DNA of 64,000 bases from Olsenella_K sp050953285 (GCA_050953285.1 JBMNMK010000002.1:186001-250000), one strand, 5' to 3'. Counted from the stretch's first letter, positions 16,476 through 26,237 are shown. Translations and numbers: made by a program. The notes: generated from the sequence alone by a model not told the origin.

Positions 16476-17705
16476 ATGGAGGACAGAGCGTTGCTGCCAG
16501 TAGAAGAACAGCTAAAAGTCATCACCTCAGGTACTATGCAGATTGTGCCGCTCGATGAGCTCAAGAAGAAACTTGAAGAGGGGCGTCCCCTCAACATCAA
16601 GCTGGGCGTAGACCCCACCAGCCCAGATCTTCACCTAGGGCATGCCGTCCCCTTACGCAAAATGCGTCAATTCCAGGATCTAGGCCACAACGTCACGCTT
16701 ATTATCGGCAATGGCACGGCGCTTATTGGAGACCCGTCAGGCCGTGACTCTACGCGTCCTCCTCTAACAGAAGAGCAGGTAGAGGCCAACGCAAAGACCT
16801 ATGTTGAGCAGGCCATGAAAGTGCTTGACCCCGACAAGACCACCATTGTGCACAACGGTGATTGGCTGAAACCTCTAAATCTTGCCAAGATGCTTGAGCT
16901 CATGAGCCAGTTCAACGTGGCGCGCATTCTTGAGCGTGAAGACTTCCACAACCGCTACACCAATGGCCTTCCTATCTCGTTGCACGAGTTCATCTATCCT
17001 GTTCTACAGGCGTACGACTCTGTGGTTGTGAAGGCAGACGTTGAGATGGGCGGCAATGACCAGATCTTCAACCTTCTGGCTGGCCGCGATCTCATGCGTG
17101 CCATGGGTATGGAGCCTCAGGTGGCGCTGACCATGCCGCTTCTGGTGGGTACTGACGGCACCAAGAAGATGTCTAAGAGCTACAAGAATTACGTCGGCCT
17201 GACCGATGAGGCATCGGACATGTTTGGCAAACTCATGAGCATTACCGATGAACTGGTGCCCATGTATTATCGCCTGTGCTCTACGTTTAGCATTGATGAG
17301 ATTGAGGCGGTAGACGCTGCGTTTAAGGATGGTTCTGCAGATCCGTACCAGCTCAAGCGTCAGCTGGCGCGCAATATTGTTGACCTCTATCACGGCGAGG
17401 GCGCAGGTGTTGAGGCAGAGCGTGCCTTTGATGATCTCTTTAAGAAGCATGAGATACCCGAAGACATCCCCGAGTTCCAGGCAGACCTTACGCCCAACGA
17501 CGAAGGCTTGGTCTATCTTGCCAAGATCTTGGCAGATGCTGGCCTCGTTAAAAGTGCAGGTGAGGGACGCCGCATGATAGACCAGGGTTCCGTTAAGCTC
17601 AATGGCGAGAAGGTCGAGCCCAAGAGCTACAACATTGAGCCTGACAAGCTGGCGCCAGGCACCGTGCTCCAGGTGGGCAAGCGTCACTTTGCAAAGCTGG
17701 TGTAG
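16476..17705 (+). CDS. tyrS: Tyrosyl-tRNA synthetase (TyrZ type)
   Basis: Class I synthetase charging tRNA-Tyr, about 409 residues. HLGHAVPLRKMRQFQDLGH carries the HIGH-like motif, KKMSKSYKNYVGL the KMSKS loop, and the C-terminus is an S4 RNA-binding domain (GRRMIDQGSVKLNGEKV). The frame opens at ATG 16404, but MEDRALLPVEEQLKVI at 16476 aligns with the usual start of this subfamily. AGGAGA lies about 12 bases upstream, rather far, so 16404 remains possible. No T-box leader was recognised in the 230-base upstream gap. The U32 gene follows after 9 bases, probably as an operon. Confidence 0.92.
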   Translation: MEDRALLPVEEQLKVITSGTMQIVPLDELKKKLEEGRPLNIKLGVDPTSPDLHLGHAVPLRKMRQFQDLGHNVTLIIGNGTALIGDPSGRDSTRPPLTEEQVEANAKTYVEQAMKVLDPDKTTIVHNGDWLKPLNLAKMLELMSQFNVARILEREDFHNRYTNGLPISLHEFIYPVLQAYDSVVVKADVEMGGNDQIFNLLAGRDLMRAMGMEPQVALTMPLLVGTDGTKKMSKSYKNYVGLTDEASDMFGKLMSITDELVPMYYRLCSTFSIDEIEAVDAAFKDGSADPYQLKRQLARNIVDLYHGEGAGVEAERAFDDLFKKHEIPEDIPEFQADLTPNDEGLVYLAKILADAGLVKSAGEGRRMIDQGSVKLNGEKVEPKSYNIEPDKLAPGTVLQVGKRHFAKLV

Positions 17706-17714
17706 TGCGCTTAC

Positions 17715-20303
17715 ATGGTGCCTATGAGCAAGAAGGATCACGATAGCTTACATGCTGCGCAAGAGTCGTGCGCACACAACATGCCTGAGCTTCTGGCCCC
17801 CGCTGGTGGGCCAGAGCCTTTTAGGGCAGCTCTTGCAGCTGGTGCCGACGCCATCTACTGCGGCCTCGGCAATGATTTCAACGCGCGGCGCGGAGCGCAC
17901 AACTTTACGGCCGAGAGCTTTCAGGAGGCCTGCCGGCTAGCACATCTGGCAGGTGCTCGCGTCTATGTGACGCAAAACGTGGTCATCAAGACCGAGGAGA
18001 TGCCGCGCGCGCTGGCAAACATTCGCCGCGCGTGGCTCTTGGGTGCTGATGCTTTTATCATCCAGGACTGGGGCCTGATGGCAGAGGTTGCGCGCCGTTG
18101 GCCCGAGATGGAACTACATGTATCCACGCAGGCTAATGTGCATGATGCGCGCGCCTGCCTGTGGTGTAGAGATATCGGCGCCAAGCGGGTGACACTTTCA
18201 CGTGAGCTTTCGCTCAAAGAGATGGCTCACATTGCAAAAACGGGCGTGGAGCTGGAGGTTTTTGGACACGGAGCCATCTGTTTTTGCTACTCCGGCGTCT
18301 GCCTCATGAGCTCTTTGGCGGGGGACCGCTCTGCCAATAGAGGCCTTTGCGCTCAGCCCTGCCGCCTGCCGTATGCGCTGGTAGATGAGTCGGGGCAGGA
18401 GATTCAAGCGCCAGGTAGAGACCGCCCTTTGTGTCCGCGTGACTTCTACTCCTTTGAGGACATAGCCAAGCTCCGTGACGCCGGCGTGGGGTCTCTTAAG
18501 GTGGAGGGCCGCATGAAGGCGCCCGACTACGTCTATGCCGTCATCTCCGCCTACCGCGCGCAGATGGATGATATCGCGCGTGGCAAGACGCCTACGCCCG
18601 AGGATCTTCTCGCCCGGCGCATGCGTCTTAAACGAGCGTTCAACAGGGATTTTACCAATGCCTACCTCTACGGCCACGCGGGTGATGAGCTTATGAGCTA
18701 CGAGCGCTCCAACAATCGCGGCCAGCTCGTGGGTACAGTGAGCTCGAGCCGCCATCTTGGCACGGAGAAGCGCTATTGCGGCGGTGCCAACGGTGGTCGC
18801 GCACGCATGCGTAGCTTCTCATCTGCGGAAACCACGGTGATGCTTGATGAGCCAGTGGGCAAAGGAGATCTGTTGGAGATCCGCCCTGTGAAAGATCCCT
18901 CGCAGTTCTTAACCGCTTATGCCGAGAAAGACGCGCGCCCCGGAGAGAGCCTGACCTTGAAGACAGCTCGGGCCATGACGGCAGGAGATGTGGTGCGCGT
19001 GATCAGAAGCCGCGCCATCTCCGATGAAAGTGCACACGCCGCCCGCTTGGAGCTCCCGCGCAAGCGCGCGGTTGCGGTTCGCGTGGAGGCGCACGTAGGA
19101 AAGCCCTTTGTGGTTGAAATTTCTACGCTCGACGGCGCGTATACGGGCCGTGCCAGTGGCTTTACCACAGAGCCAGCACGCACGCGCGCTGTGAGTAAAG
19201 AAGAGCTGGTAGAACACGTGGGCAGGATGGGGCAGAGCCCCTTTGAGCCCGCGAGCTTTGATATCAGCCTGGATGCCGGCGTCGGCATGGGCTTTTCTCA
19301 GGTGCATAAGGTGCGCGCTCAGGCGTGCCAGGAGCTTGAACATGCACTGCTGGCGCCCTATGAGCGCACGCTGGAAAAGGCCCCCGATGCACACCGTATA
19401 GCCCAGGACCTCCTAGCCGTGCGAGATGCCGCACATATTGAGCGCCCGCTGGTGGCGCGCATGCACGCGCAGGCCCAAGCATTGCCGTCACAGGGCGCCC
19501 TAGAGGTGAGCGTGATATGCGCCGATCCCGCATGTGCCCAGGCAGCGCTTGCAGCAGGCGCGGACAAGATCTATGTCACCACAGATGCGTTTGCCGATAA
19601 ACCCTGGCCTCATGAGATGGCATCCGTATGCATCCCCATTTTGGATGAGGTGTGCCGCGAGATAGACCATGAGCGCCTGGATGCCTATGTCGTGCCAGGT
19701 AAACGCGTGGCTGTCGGCAATGTGTCCGAGCTCGTGCTGGCGCAGCAACGAGGGGCTTTGGCGGAGATCCGCCCGTGCATACCTGTCCACAACGAGTCAT
19801 GCGTCGTTGCTCTGGAGGCGGCAGGCGCTCAAGGCTTGTGGCTTTCACCAGAGCTTTCGCTGGAAGAGATTGAATCTTTGGCACAGATGGCGTCCGTGCC
19901 CACGGGCTTGGTCGTGCTCGGCCGTACCCGCGCCATGACCAGTGAGCATTGTGTGTTGCAAGCAGCCGGGCGCTGCATCCATGATTGCGCACGATGCACG
20001 CTCCGCCAGCAGCGCATATCCTTGAAGGACCAAGATGGCCTGCTCCTGCCCGTACGAACGGACATCCATGGGCGATCAAGGATCTATGCCGCACACCCCT
20101 TAGACGCAACACCGCAGATAGATATTCTTATTGCGGCTGGCGTGACGCGCTTTGCCGCCGATGCCACGCTCTTGAATCCTCAAGAGGCGGCGCAGTATAC
20201 CGAGAGAATTCTCCGTGCGATAAAAGCTGCACGCTCTGGCAGGAAACCTGCAGGTCGTATGCAAGGAGCCACGTCTGGGCATCTTTTCTCGGCGATTGGG
20301 TAA
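17715..20303 (+). CDS. Peptidase U32 family protein (RlhA/TrhP-like RNA hydroxylation)
   Basis: Protein of 862 residues starting with the U32 barrel (MPELLAPAGGPEPFRAALAAGADAIYCG). The family signature is present as EVFGHGAICFCYSGVCLMSS, and GLCAQPCRLPY and PRDFYSFEDI hold further conserved cysteines and acids. A DUF3656-like middle part and a second TIM-barrel-like region follow. Relatives annotated as collagenase-like peptidases are now linked to hydroxylation of 23S rRNA (RlhA) or tRNA (TrhP); that link is family knowledge, not visible here. It is probably co-transcribed with tyrS, which fits a translation-related role. The start is uncertain between ATG 17715 and 17724; no clear ribosome binding site is seen. 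Confidence 0.85.
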   Translation: MVPMSKKDHDSLHAAQESCAHNMPELLAPAGGPEPFRAALAAGADAIYCGLGNDFNARRGAHNFTAESFQEACRLAHLAGARVYVTQNVVIKTEEMPRALANIRRAWLLGADAFIIQDWGLMAEVARRWPEMELHVSTQANVHDARACLWCRDIGAKRVTLSRELSLKEMAHIAKTGVELEVFGHGAICFCYSGVCLMSSLAGDRSANRGLCAQPCRLPYALVDESGQEIQAPGRDRPLCPRDFYSFEDIAKLRDAGVGSLKVEGRMKAPDYVYAVISAYRAQMDDIARGKTPTPEDLLARRMRLKRAFNRDFTNAYLYGHAGDELMSYERSNNRGQLVGTVSSSRHLGTEKRYCGGANGGRARMRSFSSAETTVMLDEPVGKGDLLEIRPVKDPSQFLTAYAEKDARPGESLTLKTARAMTAGDVVRVIRSRAISDESAHAARLELPRKRAVAVRVEAHVGKPFVVEISTLDGAYTGRASGFTTEPARTRAVSKEELVEHVGRMGQSPFEPASFDISLDAGVGMGFSQVHKVRAQACQELEHALLAPYERTLEKAPDAHRIAQDLLAVRDAAHIERPLVARMHAQAQALPSQGALEVSVICADPACAQAALAAGADKIYVTTDAFADKPWPHEMASVCIPILDEVCREIDHERLDAYVVPGKRVAVGNVSELVLAQQRGALAEIRPCIPVHNESCVVALEAAGAQGLWLSPELSLEEIESLAQMASVPTGLVVLGRTRAMTSEHCVLQAAGRCIHDCARCTLRQQRISLKDQDGLLLPVRTDIHGRSRIYAAHPLDATPQIDILIAAGVTRFAADATLLNPQEAAQYTERILRAIKAARSGRKPAGRMQGATSGHLFSAIG

Positions 20304-20362
20304 AATGTCACACAGTAGCTAGGAATTAACACGTCCCACACTGCACGTGGGGGGGGAGTCCC

Positions 20363-20632
20363 GTGAAAGGGGAGGTTATGGCAGAAGAAGAGAAGCCAAA
20401 GGTCAATCGTGAGCTTCTGGAGGCAACCATTGATGTAATCCGCCAGAGCTTGCAGGCAGATGGTGGAGATGTTGCTCTTATTGATTGCGACGATGATGGT
20501 GTTGTGACGCTTGAGATGCAGGGCGCTTGCGCAGGATGTCCCTTGTCTGAGTACGATATGAGCGAGGGCATTGAGCGTATTCTACGTGACCATGTTCCTG
20601 GTGTGACAAGGGTTCAACCAGCAATGTTCTAA
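20363..20632 (+). CDS. NifU-like Fe-S scaffold/carrier protein
   Basis: Small protein of 89 residues matching the NifU C-terminal domain. It starts with ATIDVIRQSLQADGGDVALI and carries the cluster-binding motif ACAGCPLSE (CxxC), followed by GIERILRDHVPGVTRV. It should bind and pass on a 4Fe-4S or 2Fe-2S cluster in the cytoplasm. GTG 20363 is used because a G-rich stretch (GGGGGGGGAG) sits 4-5 bases before it; ATG 20378 is the alternative and has GGGGAGG too close. It stands alone, followed by a terminator. Confidence 0.9.
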   Translation: MKGEVMAEEEKPKVNRELLEATIDVIRQSLQADGGDVALIDCDDDGVVTLEMQGACAGCPLSEYDMSEGIERILRDHVPGVTRVQPAMF

Positions 20633-20650
20633 GACGACAGTGATGAATGA

Positions 20651-20694
20651 ACAAGGAAGGCAGCCTTCGTGTGAAGGTTGCCTTCCTTGTTTTA
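20651..20694 (+). terminator. Terminator after the NifU-like gene
   Basis: ACAAGGAAGGCAGCCTTC, loop GTGT, GAAGGTTGCCTTCCTTGT, then TTTT. Nearly perfect 18-bp stem. Confidence 0.88.
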
Positions 20695-20748
20695 GCTGCT
20701 ATGTTTGGTCTTGTGGACTGAGTTTACATCTTGAGATGACAATATCAC

Positions 20749-22644
20749 CTAATCAAGGTCGAGGTACTCTTTCCAATACTCAACGGATGTGAGATGTTTG
20801 CGCGCTGCTGCATAGTTTGCGCTCAGCTCTTTCTTGTTCTGTTCGTAGAGCTTGAGGTCGTTTTGGAAGCGATCCCAAATTTGCTTGCAGCGTGCGTTAT
20901 CTCTGTGGCGAATGACACCCATCTTCATGGGGATATTTACCGCCACAACATGATCTACACCGTAGAGCGCTCCCATAGGATATGCCCAGCCGGTTGCCTC
21001 AACGAATGCCGTATTACCAGCAATGGGCTTAAGGCTGCCCCTTAGTTGTCCGTTAAGAGAGCCCTCAAAGAGCTGCCTGTGAGTGTAGTTGTAGAGTCTT
21101 CCCCGCTCTTTTCCGCCAAGCGGGTAATCACGCTGGAAGTCTGCCGCTGTGAAAGAAGAAATGTCCACGCCAAGCTCATCTCTTACCAGCTGTGTAAGCT
21201 CACTTAGAGGTACTATCTTCTCGCGATTCTTATTGGCATCCATGAAGCGTTTCTCAGCAACATCTTTTTGCGCAAACCACTCCGGCCCGCGAAGATAATC
21301 TTCAAGGCCTTCACAAATAAGTTCTGCGTCCTTGTAGTTAAATTTGCAGAGCTCGCGAGTCATTGAAAGTTTGATTTCCACCATGAAATCACTCATAGGT
21401 GCTACGCCTGTAATATCTTGTCCTACAAGTCCATTCCTTACGGTTTGGTAGCGCTCTTGTGCGGCGTTATAGCGCATGAAGAACGCAAGGTGCCAGACGC
21501 AGATGCCGTTGAGGGTCATAAATCGTGGGTGACTGCGGAGGCTGTACTCTACGTCATCAAATCTTACAAAGAAGGGAAGAGGCATACCATTGCGCTTGAT
21601 CATTGAAATGGGGATGCAGCAGTACCACCATGCGGCATAACGCTGCTTAGTATCAGGATAAATTTCTTCCTCTGGCACAAAACCCTCGCATGCAACACAG
21701 TCATGAAGAACGCTGAGGCGGGTGACTGGTTTAAGTGACTTGTAGATGCCATTAAAGGTCATAAAGCCGAGGTCTTCCCAGTGAATATCTGGCTCATCAA
21801 AGTTCATCATGGCGCCTGATACAAAGGCATCCTTATACTCATCATTCACAATGGTGAGTAAGTTATACGTACGCTTGATACTCTCTGGCGAAACCTCTAC
21901 ATCATCATCCATCAAGAGTATGTGGGTAACATCCGCCTGCTCTTGCGCAAGGAGCATGCCGTAGGCAAAGCCGCCAGAACCGCCTACATTTCTGTTGGGG
22001 TAAACGGTAATTCCATCACCAGAGAGAGATTCCGCATCAAGTGTGCGTCCATTATCAATGACATACATCCTGAAATGGGATGCAATAGCCTCTTGGCTCT
22101 CTAAAATCTGAGAGCGAACAAGCTCCATATTGTGGGTGATATAGTTCTCTTTCTTGAAAGTTGTAGTAGAAAGAGCAAGATTAACACTTCTCAGATCGCC
22201 GTTCTCAACAGCGGCCAAGTAGTATGAATTTTGAATAAAGACATCACCCTGGGTCTCAATTATGAATCCAGCGAGAACATCACTCTTCTCGTAATTGATA
22301 TCAAGATCGAGGGTGACCCACGTGTCCGATGCAGGGATCTCTATGGCATCGCCCTGAGGGCGCGGATAAAAGTCAAAGGTATCTGCACATGTTTGTGTAA
22401 TCCGTGCTGCTGCACCCTTGAGCTCGAGGTGCAGTTGGTAGGACTTTGCGGACGTGTACTCATCATATTTGGAAACTGATAGGGCATTAAAGAATGTGGT
22501 GAAGTCAAACGTACTTGCACCTGAGAGCTTCCAGCCGTTTTCCGACTTAACTACAGCTGAGGATGATCTTACGTAAAGTAGCGGAGAGGTTCTATATTGG
22601 CGAGATTCCTCCAGAAGAATATTTGCTATGCGCACCTGCTGCAT
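20749..22644 (-). CDS. GlfT2-like galactofuranosyltransferase (GT2)
   Basis: Glycosyltransferase of about 631 residues with the layout of GlfT2-type enzymes. An N-terminal beta-sandwich (about 1-165) precedes a GT-A domain starting RMYVIDNGRTLD. The metal motif is LLMDDDVEVSPESIKRTY, the acceptor or base segment FFVRFDDVEYSLRS and the histidine VWHLAFFMRY. A long helical C-terminus ends in YWKEYLDLD. Such enzymes polymerise galactofuranose into cell-surface galactan from UDP-Galf; no UDP-galactopyranose mutase is in the window. ATG 22644 is preferred over GTG 22656 because GTGAGG lies 6 bases before it. It opens the AT-richer surface-glycan region and diverges from the GT-C-like gene. Confidence 0.82.
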   Translation of the reverse strand: MQQVRIANILLEESRQYRTSPLLYVRSSSAVVKSENGWKLSGASTFDFTTFFNALSVSKYDEYTSAKSYQLHLELKGAAARITQTCADTFDFYPRPQGDAIEIPASDTWVTLDLDINYEKSDVLAGFIIETQGDVFIQNSYYLAAVENGDLRSVNLALSTTTFKKENYITHNMELVRSQILESQEAIASHFRMYVIDNGRTLDAESLSGDGITVYPNRNVGGSGGFAYGMLLAQEQADVTHILLMDDDVEVSPESIKRTYNLLTIVNDEYKDAFVSGAMMNFDEPDIHWEDLGFMTFNGIYKSLKPVTRLSVLHDCVACEGFVPEEEIYPDTKQRYAAWWYCCIPISMIKRNGMPLPFFVRFDDVEYSLRSHPRFMTLNGICVWHLAFFMRYNAAQERYQTVRNGLVGQDITGVAPMSDFMVEIKLSMTRELCKFNYKDAELICEGLEDYLRGPEWFAQKDVAEKRFMDANKNREKIVPLSELTQLVRDELGVDISSFTAADFQRDYPLGGKERGRLYNYTHRQLFEGSLNGQLRGSLKPIAGNTAFVEATGWAYPMGALYGVDHVVAVNIPMKMGVIRHRDNARCKQIWDRFQNDLKLYEQNKKELSANYAAARKHLTSVEYWKEYLDLD

Positions 22645-23175
22645 ACATTGCCTCACTTACAGTAGTTATCAATACAAATCAGTACATGCTTATTCTAAGA
22701 AAAAAACTAAAGGGAGAATATGGGAGAGCCCTATGACATCGAAGAACTATTTCTAGCTCTTGTTGTAACGTCAGATACAAAGAGATGCTATCTGAATCAT
22801 CATAGAGAAGAGAGTGTGAAACAGGAAATAAAGCTAAGGGTAGTGAGACTTCTAGGGTCTAAAAAATATGGTTGATAATAGGAATATTATCCAATTATGA
22901 AAAACAACGGCATTTGGAAGCTAAAACACAAGGCAACCAGCTGCTCAGCTCTAGTGCTGAGGGTTGAGAGTTGAATGTCGGCGTGACCTAGAATAACGGC
23001 CAAAATAATAAGCCCCTTGGAAATATCTATATATCCTGGCTGGAAGAAGACCGTGACATAGCACCAATCTTGTTTACGTTATCGTATGTAAGCTCAGTAC
23101 TTTTCATAGAGACACTCCGTATCCTGTAAGAAATAAGTCACAAAGGGACTGCGGGGGTGATCTTGGGTCAAGGTT
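22645..23175. other. AT-rich intergenic stretch without recognisable gene
   Basis: About 530 bases between the GlfT2-like gene and a transposase remnant. All frames are broken by stops; no tRNA, no long inverted repeat and no coherent coding remnant was recognised. It probably carries the promoter of the minus-strand glycosyltransferase. Confidence 0.5.
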
Positions 23176-23343
23176 CTACGCTATTAGCCCCTGTTCTCTC
23201 CGGTATTGCAAAGGGCTCTTATGGCTTAGATCGCTCTTAATCCCCACGACACGATACTGCTATTTCCAGTGCTATCCTTCTCGATTCCTTGCTGTGCGCA
23301 TCCCTGTTTCCTTACCTAGTCCAAAGCCACCACCGTAGTCCCA
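23176..23343 (-). pseudogene. Remnant of an IS3-family transposase C-terminus
   Basis: Read on the minus strand this stretch gives HWK-stop-QYRVVGIKSDLSHKSPLQYRREQGLIA-stop in two adjoining parts (HWK, then GIKSDLSHKSPLQYRREQG). The second part closely resembles the conserved end of IS3-family OrfB proteins (RIK..L...SPVQYR). At least two in-frame stops interrupt it and no upstream DDE domain remains. It is a different copy from the intact element at 32.7 kb, whose protein ends MTPAEYRNHALG. The family call rests on about 25 residues. Confidence 0.5.
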
Positions 23344-23518
23344 ATGCAGAAGTATTAAGAAGGTGCTGGATGGAGCTAGGATCAGTTTACTTGAGACCTA
23401 GCTTTGTATTGGATATCTAGTTAATTCATGCTAATGCGATGGCACACAGATGCTCTGAAAGAGAATTGTTAGGATTCGATACAGTAGTATGGAAGGTATC
23501 AATGATGAGGCTACATAA

Positions 23519-25210
23519 ATGAACACCTTCATGTGTTATCGAGAGGCTGTGTTTATGACTGGAAAAGCAATTGTAACCAAAGAGTCTCCCGTAAAGACAT
23601 TTCACCCAGGTATTCTACGTGGCATTGCTCGTTTTTTTGTCATTTGCCTACTTATTATGGCTTCGACTTTGTTCGCCTTGAGCTTCTCTTTTACTGGGAT
23701 TTTTCCAACTTTACTAGAGGATTATGTACTGAGCGAGCGGATGTCTTTCGTTTCCATTTTTTTGCAGAGTGGGTTGGTGGCTATGCTTCCGACCATTATC
23801 TTCGCGTGCTTGGAGCTACTGCTTCTCTTTCTTGTGTGGAGGTATGTCACCATATCTTCGCGCGTGCTGGCTATCATTACATGTGCCCTGCTAGTGATTG
23901 TTCAGCTTATTTGGGTAGGAATGCTTAATGCAAGCGACTATCTATATCCGGATTCAAGATACATGGTTGCAGGTGCGGAAGCTCTTTCAAGAGGAGACTA
24001 CTCGGTGTTTAACATGCCTGGGATAGTCCATGATAACTTGATATGGTATCCATATCAGGCAGGTGGGATGTTTCTTTTCGCACTTTTTTGGAATCCCGGT
24101 ATTACAAATCCTTATCTGGTATTTCAAGCTGTAAGTGCTATATGCAACACAGGTACTGCAGCTTTACTTATTTGGCAAGGTTACTTATTGTCGGAGGATC
24201 ACCGTGTGGTGAGAGTGCTTTGCATCTTAGTACTTACTTGTTCTCCTCTCATACTTTCTTCCTCCTTTATCTATGCCAACGCGCAGAGTCTGTTTTTCTC
24301 CACGCTGGCGTGTAGTTTGCTGATATATCTGATGCGTAAGAATCCTCGCTATCGCGTTCTACTAGTTCTTACATGCTGTCTTTCTATGCTTTTGTCGTTA
24401 TGGATGAAATCGACTAATCAAATCGTGTTAATACCCCTGGCATTAGTTACATTTTTGGTAGTTCTTGATCGTAAGCGTGTTAGAGAAATAGTGACTACAT
24501 TATGTTTAGTTGCTGCTCTGCTTGTAGGTATGCGAGTACCTCTTCACGTTTTAGAGAGACTAGCTGCAACTGATTTTGGCGAGGGAATGCCAACGATATC
24601 TTGGATAGCAATGGGAATGGATGTAGATTCAGATTCAGATGTACTTTTTGGATGGTGGACCCCGAAGCAGTTACAGATATTTGATGGGGTTAATCAGGAT
24701 ACTGAAGTACATAAAGAGCTTGCTAAAGAGCAGATTGAACAAGAGTTCTCATACTTTGTTTCGCACCCTTCTGAAGCTGCGCATCTCTTTATGGTTAAGC
24801 TGGCCTCTGAATGGACGGACCCAACGTTTCAATCTGTGTACTACACGTCATTGAGCCAGCCAGTCAGCAGCCATTGGCAAAAGAGCATTATTCAATTGAG
24901 CTCAAGCTTCGAAAATCCTTTCATGTGGCATGTTGATGCACACCAGCTATTGGTTTACGCAGGTCTCGTTATTTACTCATGGAGGTTGCTGCGGAAAAAG
25001 GACATATTACATGCAGAGCTAGTAATACCAGTGATACTTCTTGCTGGAGCGTTTGTATATATTTTTTGGGAAGCAAAGAGCGTCTACCTATTTCCCTATT
25101 TCGTTTGGATGCTCCCGTTATCTGCAATAGGGATCTCTGCTGTTTTTTCAAAAATATCGCACCTCAGAGAAGCTTCAAAGTTCAGACGTGGCAAACATGT
25201 AAAACTGTAA
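23519..25210 (+). CDS. Polytopic membrane protein, GT-C (GT39/ArnT-like) glycosyltransferase candidate
   Basis: Protein of 563 residues with about eleven hydrophobic segments and one short extracytoplasmic acidic loop after the second or third helix (YPDSRYMVAGAEALSRGDY). That loop resembles the Asp-containing first loop of polyprenyl-phosphate-sugar-using GT-C enzymes. A soluble-looking segment (PKQLQIFDGVNQDTEVHKEL) lies near residue 390. The following gene encodes a GtrB/DPM1-like enzyme that makes polyprenyl-P-sugar, the donor GT-C enzymes use, so the pair probably glycosylates a surface polymer or protein (inference). The start is ATG 23519 (GAGG 9 bases upstream) or ATG 23555. Base composition is more AT-rich than in the flanking housekeeping genes. 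Confidence 0.65.
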   Translation: MNTFMCYREAVFMTGKAIVTKESPVKTFHPGILRGIARFFVICLLIMASTLFALSFSFTGIFPTLLEDYVLSERMSFVSIFLQSGLVAMLPTIIFACLELLLLFLVWRYVTISSRVLAIITCALLVIVQLIWVGMLNASDYLYPDSRYMVAGAEALSRGDYSVFNMPGIVHDNLIWYPYQAGGMFLFALFWNPGITNPYLVFQAVSAICNTGTAALLIWQGYLLSEDHRVVRVLCILVLTCSPLILSSSFIYANAQSLFFSTLACSLLIYLMRKNPRYRVLLVLTCCLSMLLSLWMKSTNQIVLIPLALVTFLVVLDRKRVREIVTTLCLVAALLVGMRVPLHVLERLAATDFGEGMPTISWIAMGMDVDSDSDVLFGWWTPKQLQIFDGVNQDTEVHKELAKEQIEQEFSYFVSHPSEAAHLFMVKLASEWTDPTFQSVYYTSLSQPVSSHWQKSIIQLSSSFENPFMWHVDAHQLLVYAGLVIYSWRLLRKKDILHAELVIPVILLAGAFVYIFWEAKSVYLFPYFVWMLPLSAIGISAVFSKISHLREASKFRRGKHVKL

Positions 25211-25274
25211 TTTTACGGTATATGTGAATGAATCGTATGATGTTAAGTAATGACTTTGCGGCTAGGGGGCGTTG

Positions 25275-26237
25275 ATGACTAAGACTGATATAGCAGAGGG
25301 ACTCTGTGTAGTTGTTCCTTGCTTCAATGAGGAAGAGGCGCTCGAGCCATTTATGCAAGCCATTCAGCGGATAGAAAAGGACTTAGATCCATGGCTCAAT
25401 AGCCCGATTTGTTATGTGTTTGTCGATGATGGGTCCTCGGATCATACTCTCGAAATACTGAGAACCTTTCATCGAGAGAACCCGCACGTACACTATGTCT
25501 CCTTTTCAAGAAACTTTGGAAAGGAGGCAGGATTATTGGCGGGGCTGACGAAGAGTTTAAGTTTGGACTGCAAATATGTCACGGTAATGGATGCAGATCT
25601 TCAGGACCCTCCAGACCTCCTTTCCGAAATGTTCAAAACAATGGAAGCAACAAACTGTGATGTTGTTGCAACTTATAGGAAGTCGCGTGAAGGTGAACCG
25701 GCAGTTCGCAGTTGGTTTGCGCATCGTTTTTACAAGTTCATCAATCGTTTATCGAGCGTTGAGATGAAAGACGGAGCGCGAGATTTCCGTCTTATGAAAC
25801 GATCGGTAGTCGAGGCAGTCGTATCAATGCCCGAAAGGGGGAGGTTCTCAAAAGGACTCTTCCAGTGGGTTGGCTTTAAAGTAGAGTGGCTTGGCTTTGA
25901 AAATGTCGAGAGAAAGCATGGAGTTACGCACTGGAGTTTTTGGTCTCTAGTGAAGTACGCAATTGATGGGATCGTGGCTTTTTCGGCAGTTCCACTTGAG
26001 GCTATTTCTGTTGCTGGCCTAGTGTTATGTCTTGCTTCGCTGTGTTTCTTAGTTTTTATTGTCATTAGAACACTTGCTTTTGGCGATCCAACCGATGGGT
26101 GGCCATCTCTTGTCTGTATCATTACTTTCTTGTCTGGTTTACAGCTCTTTGGCATGGGAATTATTGGCCTCTATATGTCAAAGATTTATGGTGAGGTCAA
26201 AGGCCGTCCTGTGTACATTGTTGAAGAGGAGGCTTAG
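25275..26237 (+). CDS. Polyprenyl-phosphate glycosyltransferase, GtrB/DPM1-like (GT2)
   Basis: Membrane-anchored GT2 enzyme of 320 residues. The GT-A domain starts CVVVPCFNEEEALEPF and carries VFVDDGSSDHT and the DxD region VMDADLQDPPDLL; KDGARDFRLMKRSVVEAV and GRFSKGLFQWVGF are typical of the GtrB/YkcC/YfdH group. Two C-terminal membrane helices (about 235-260 and 275-300) follow. It should transfer a hexose from a nucleotide sugar to undecaprenyl phosphate at the inner face. ATG 25275 has GGGGG 5 bases before it; a TTG directly upstream is less likely. It lies 64 bases after the GT-C-like gene, its probable partner. Confidence 0.87.
   Translation: MTKTDIAEGLCVVVPCFNEEEALEPFMQAIQRIEKDLDPWLNSPICYVFVDDGSSDHTLEILRTFHRENPHVHYVSFSRNFGKEAGLLAGLTKSLSLDCKYVTVMDADLQDPPDLLSEMFKTMEATNCDVVATYRKSREGEPAVRSWFAHRFYKFINRLSSVEMKDGARDFRLMKRSVVEAVVSMPERGRFSKGLFQWVGFKVEWLGFENVERKHGVTHWSFWSLVKYAIDGIVAFSAVPLEAISVAGLVLCLASLCFLVFIVIRTLAFGDPTDGWPSLVCIITFLSGLQLFGMGIIGLYMSKIYGEVKGRPVYIVEEEA

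Noticed and set aside
23176..23518. tRNA-like or small RNA gene in the long intergenic region
   Set aside because: No cloverleaf or T-arm consensus was found; the best interpretation of part of it is a transposase remnant.
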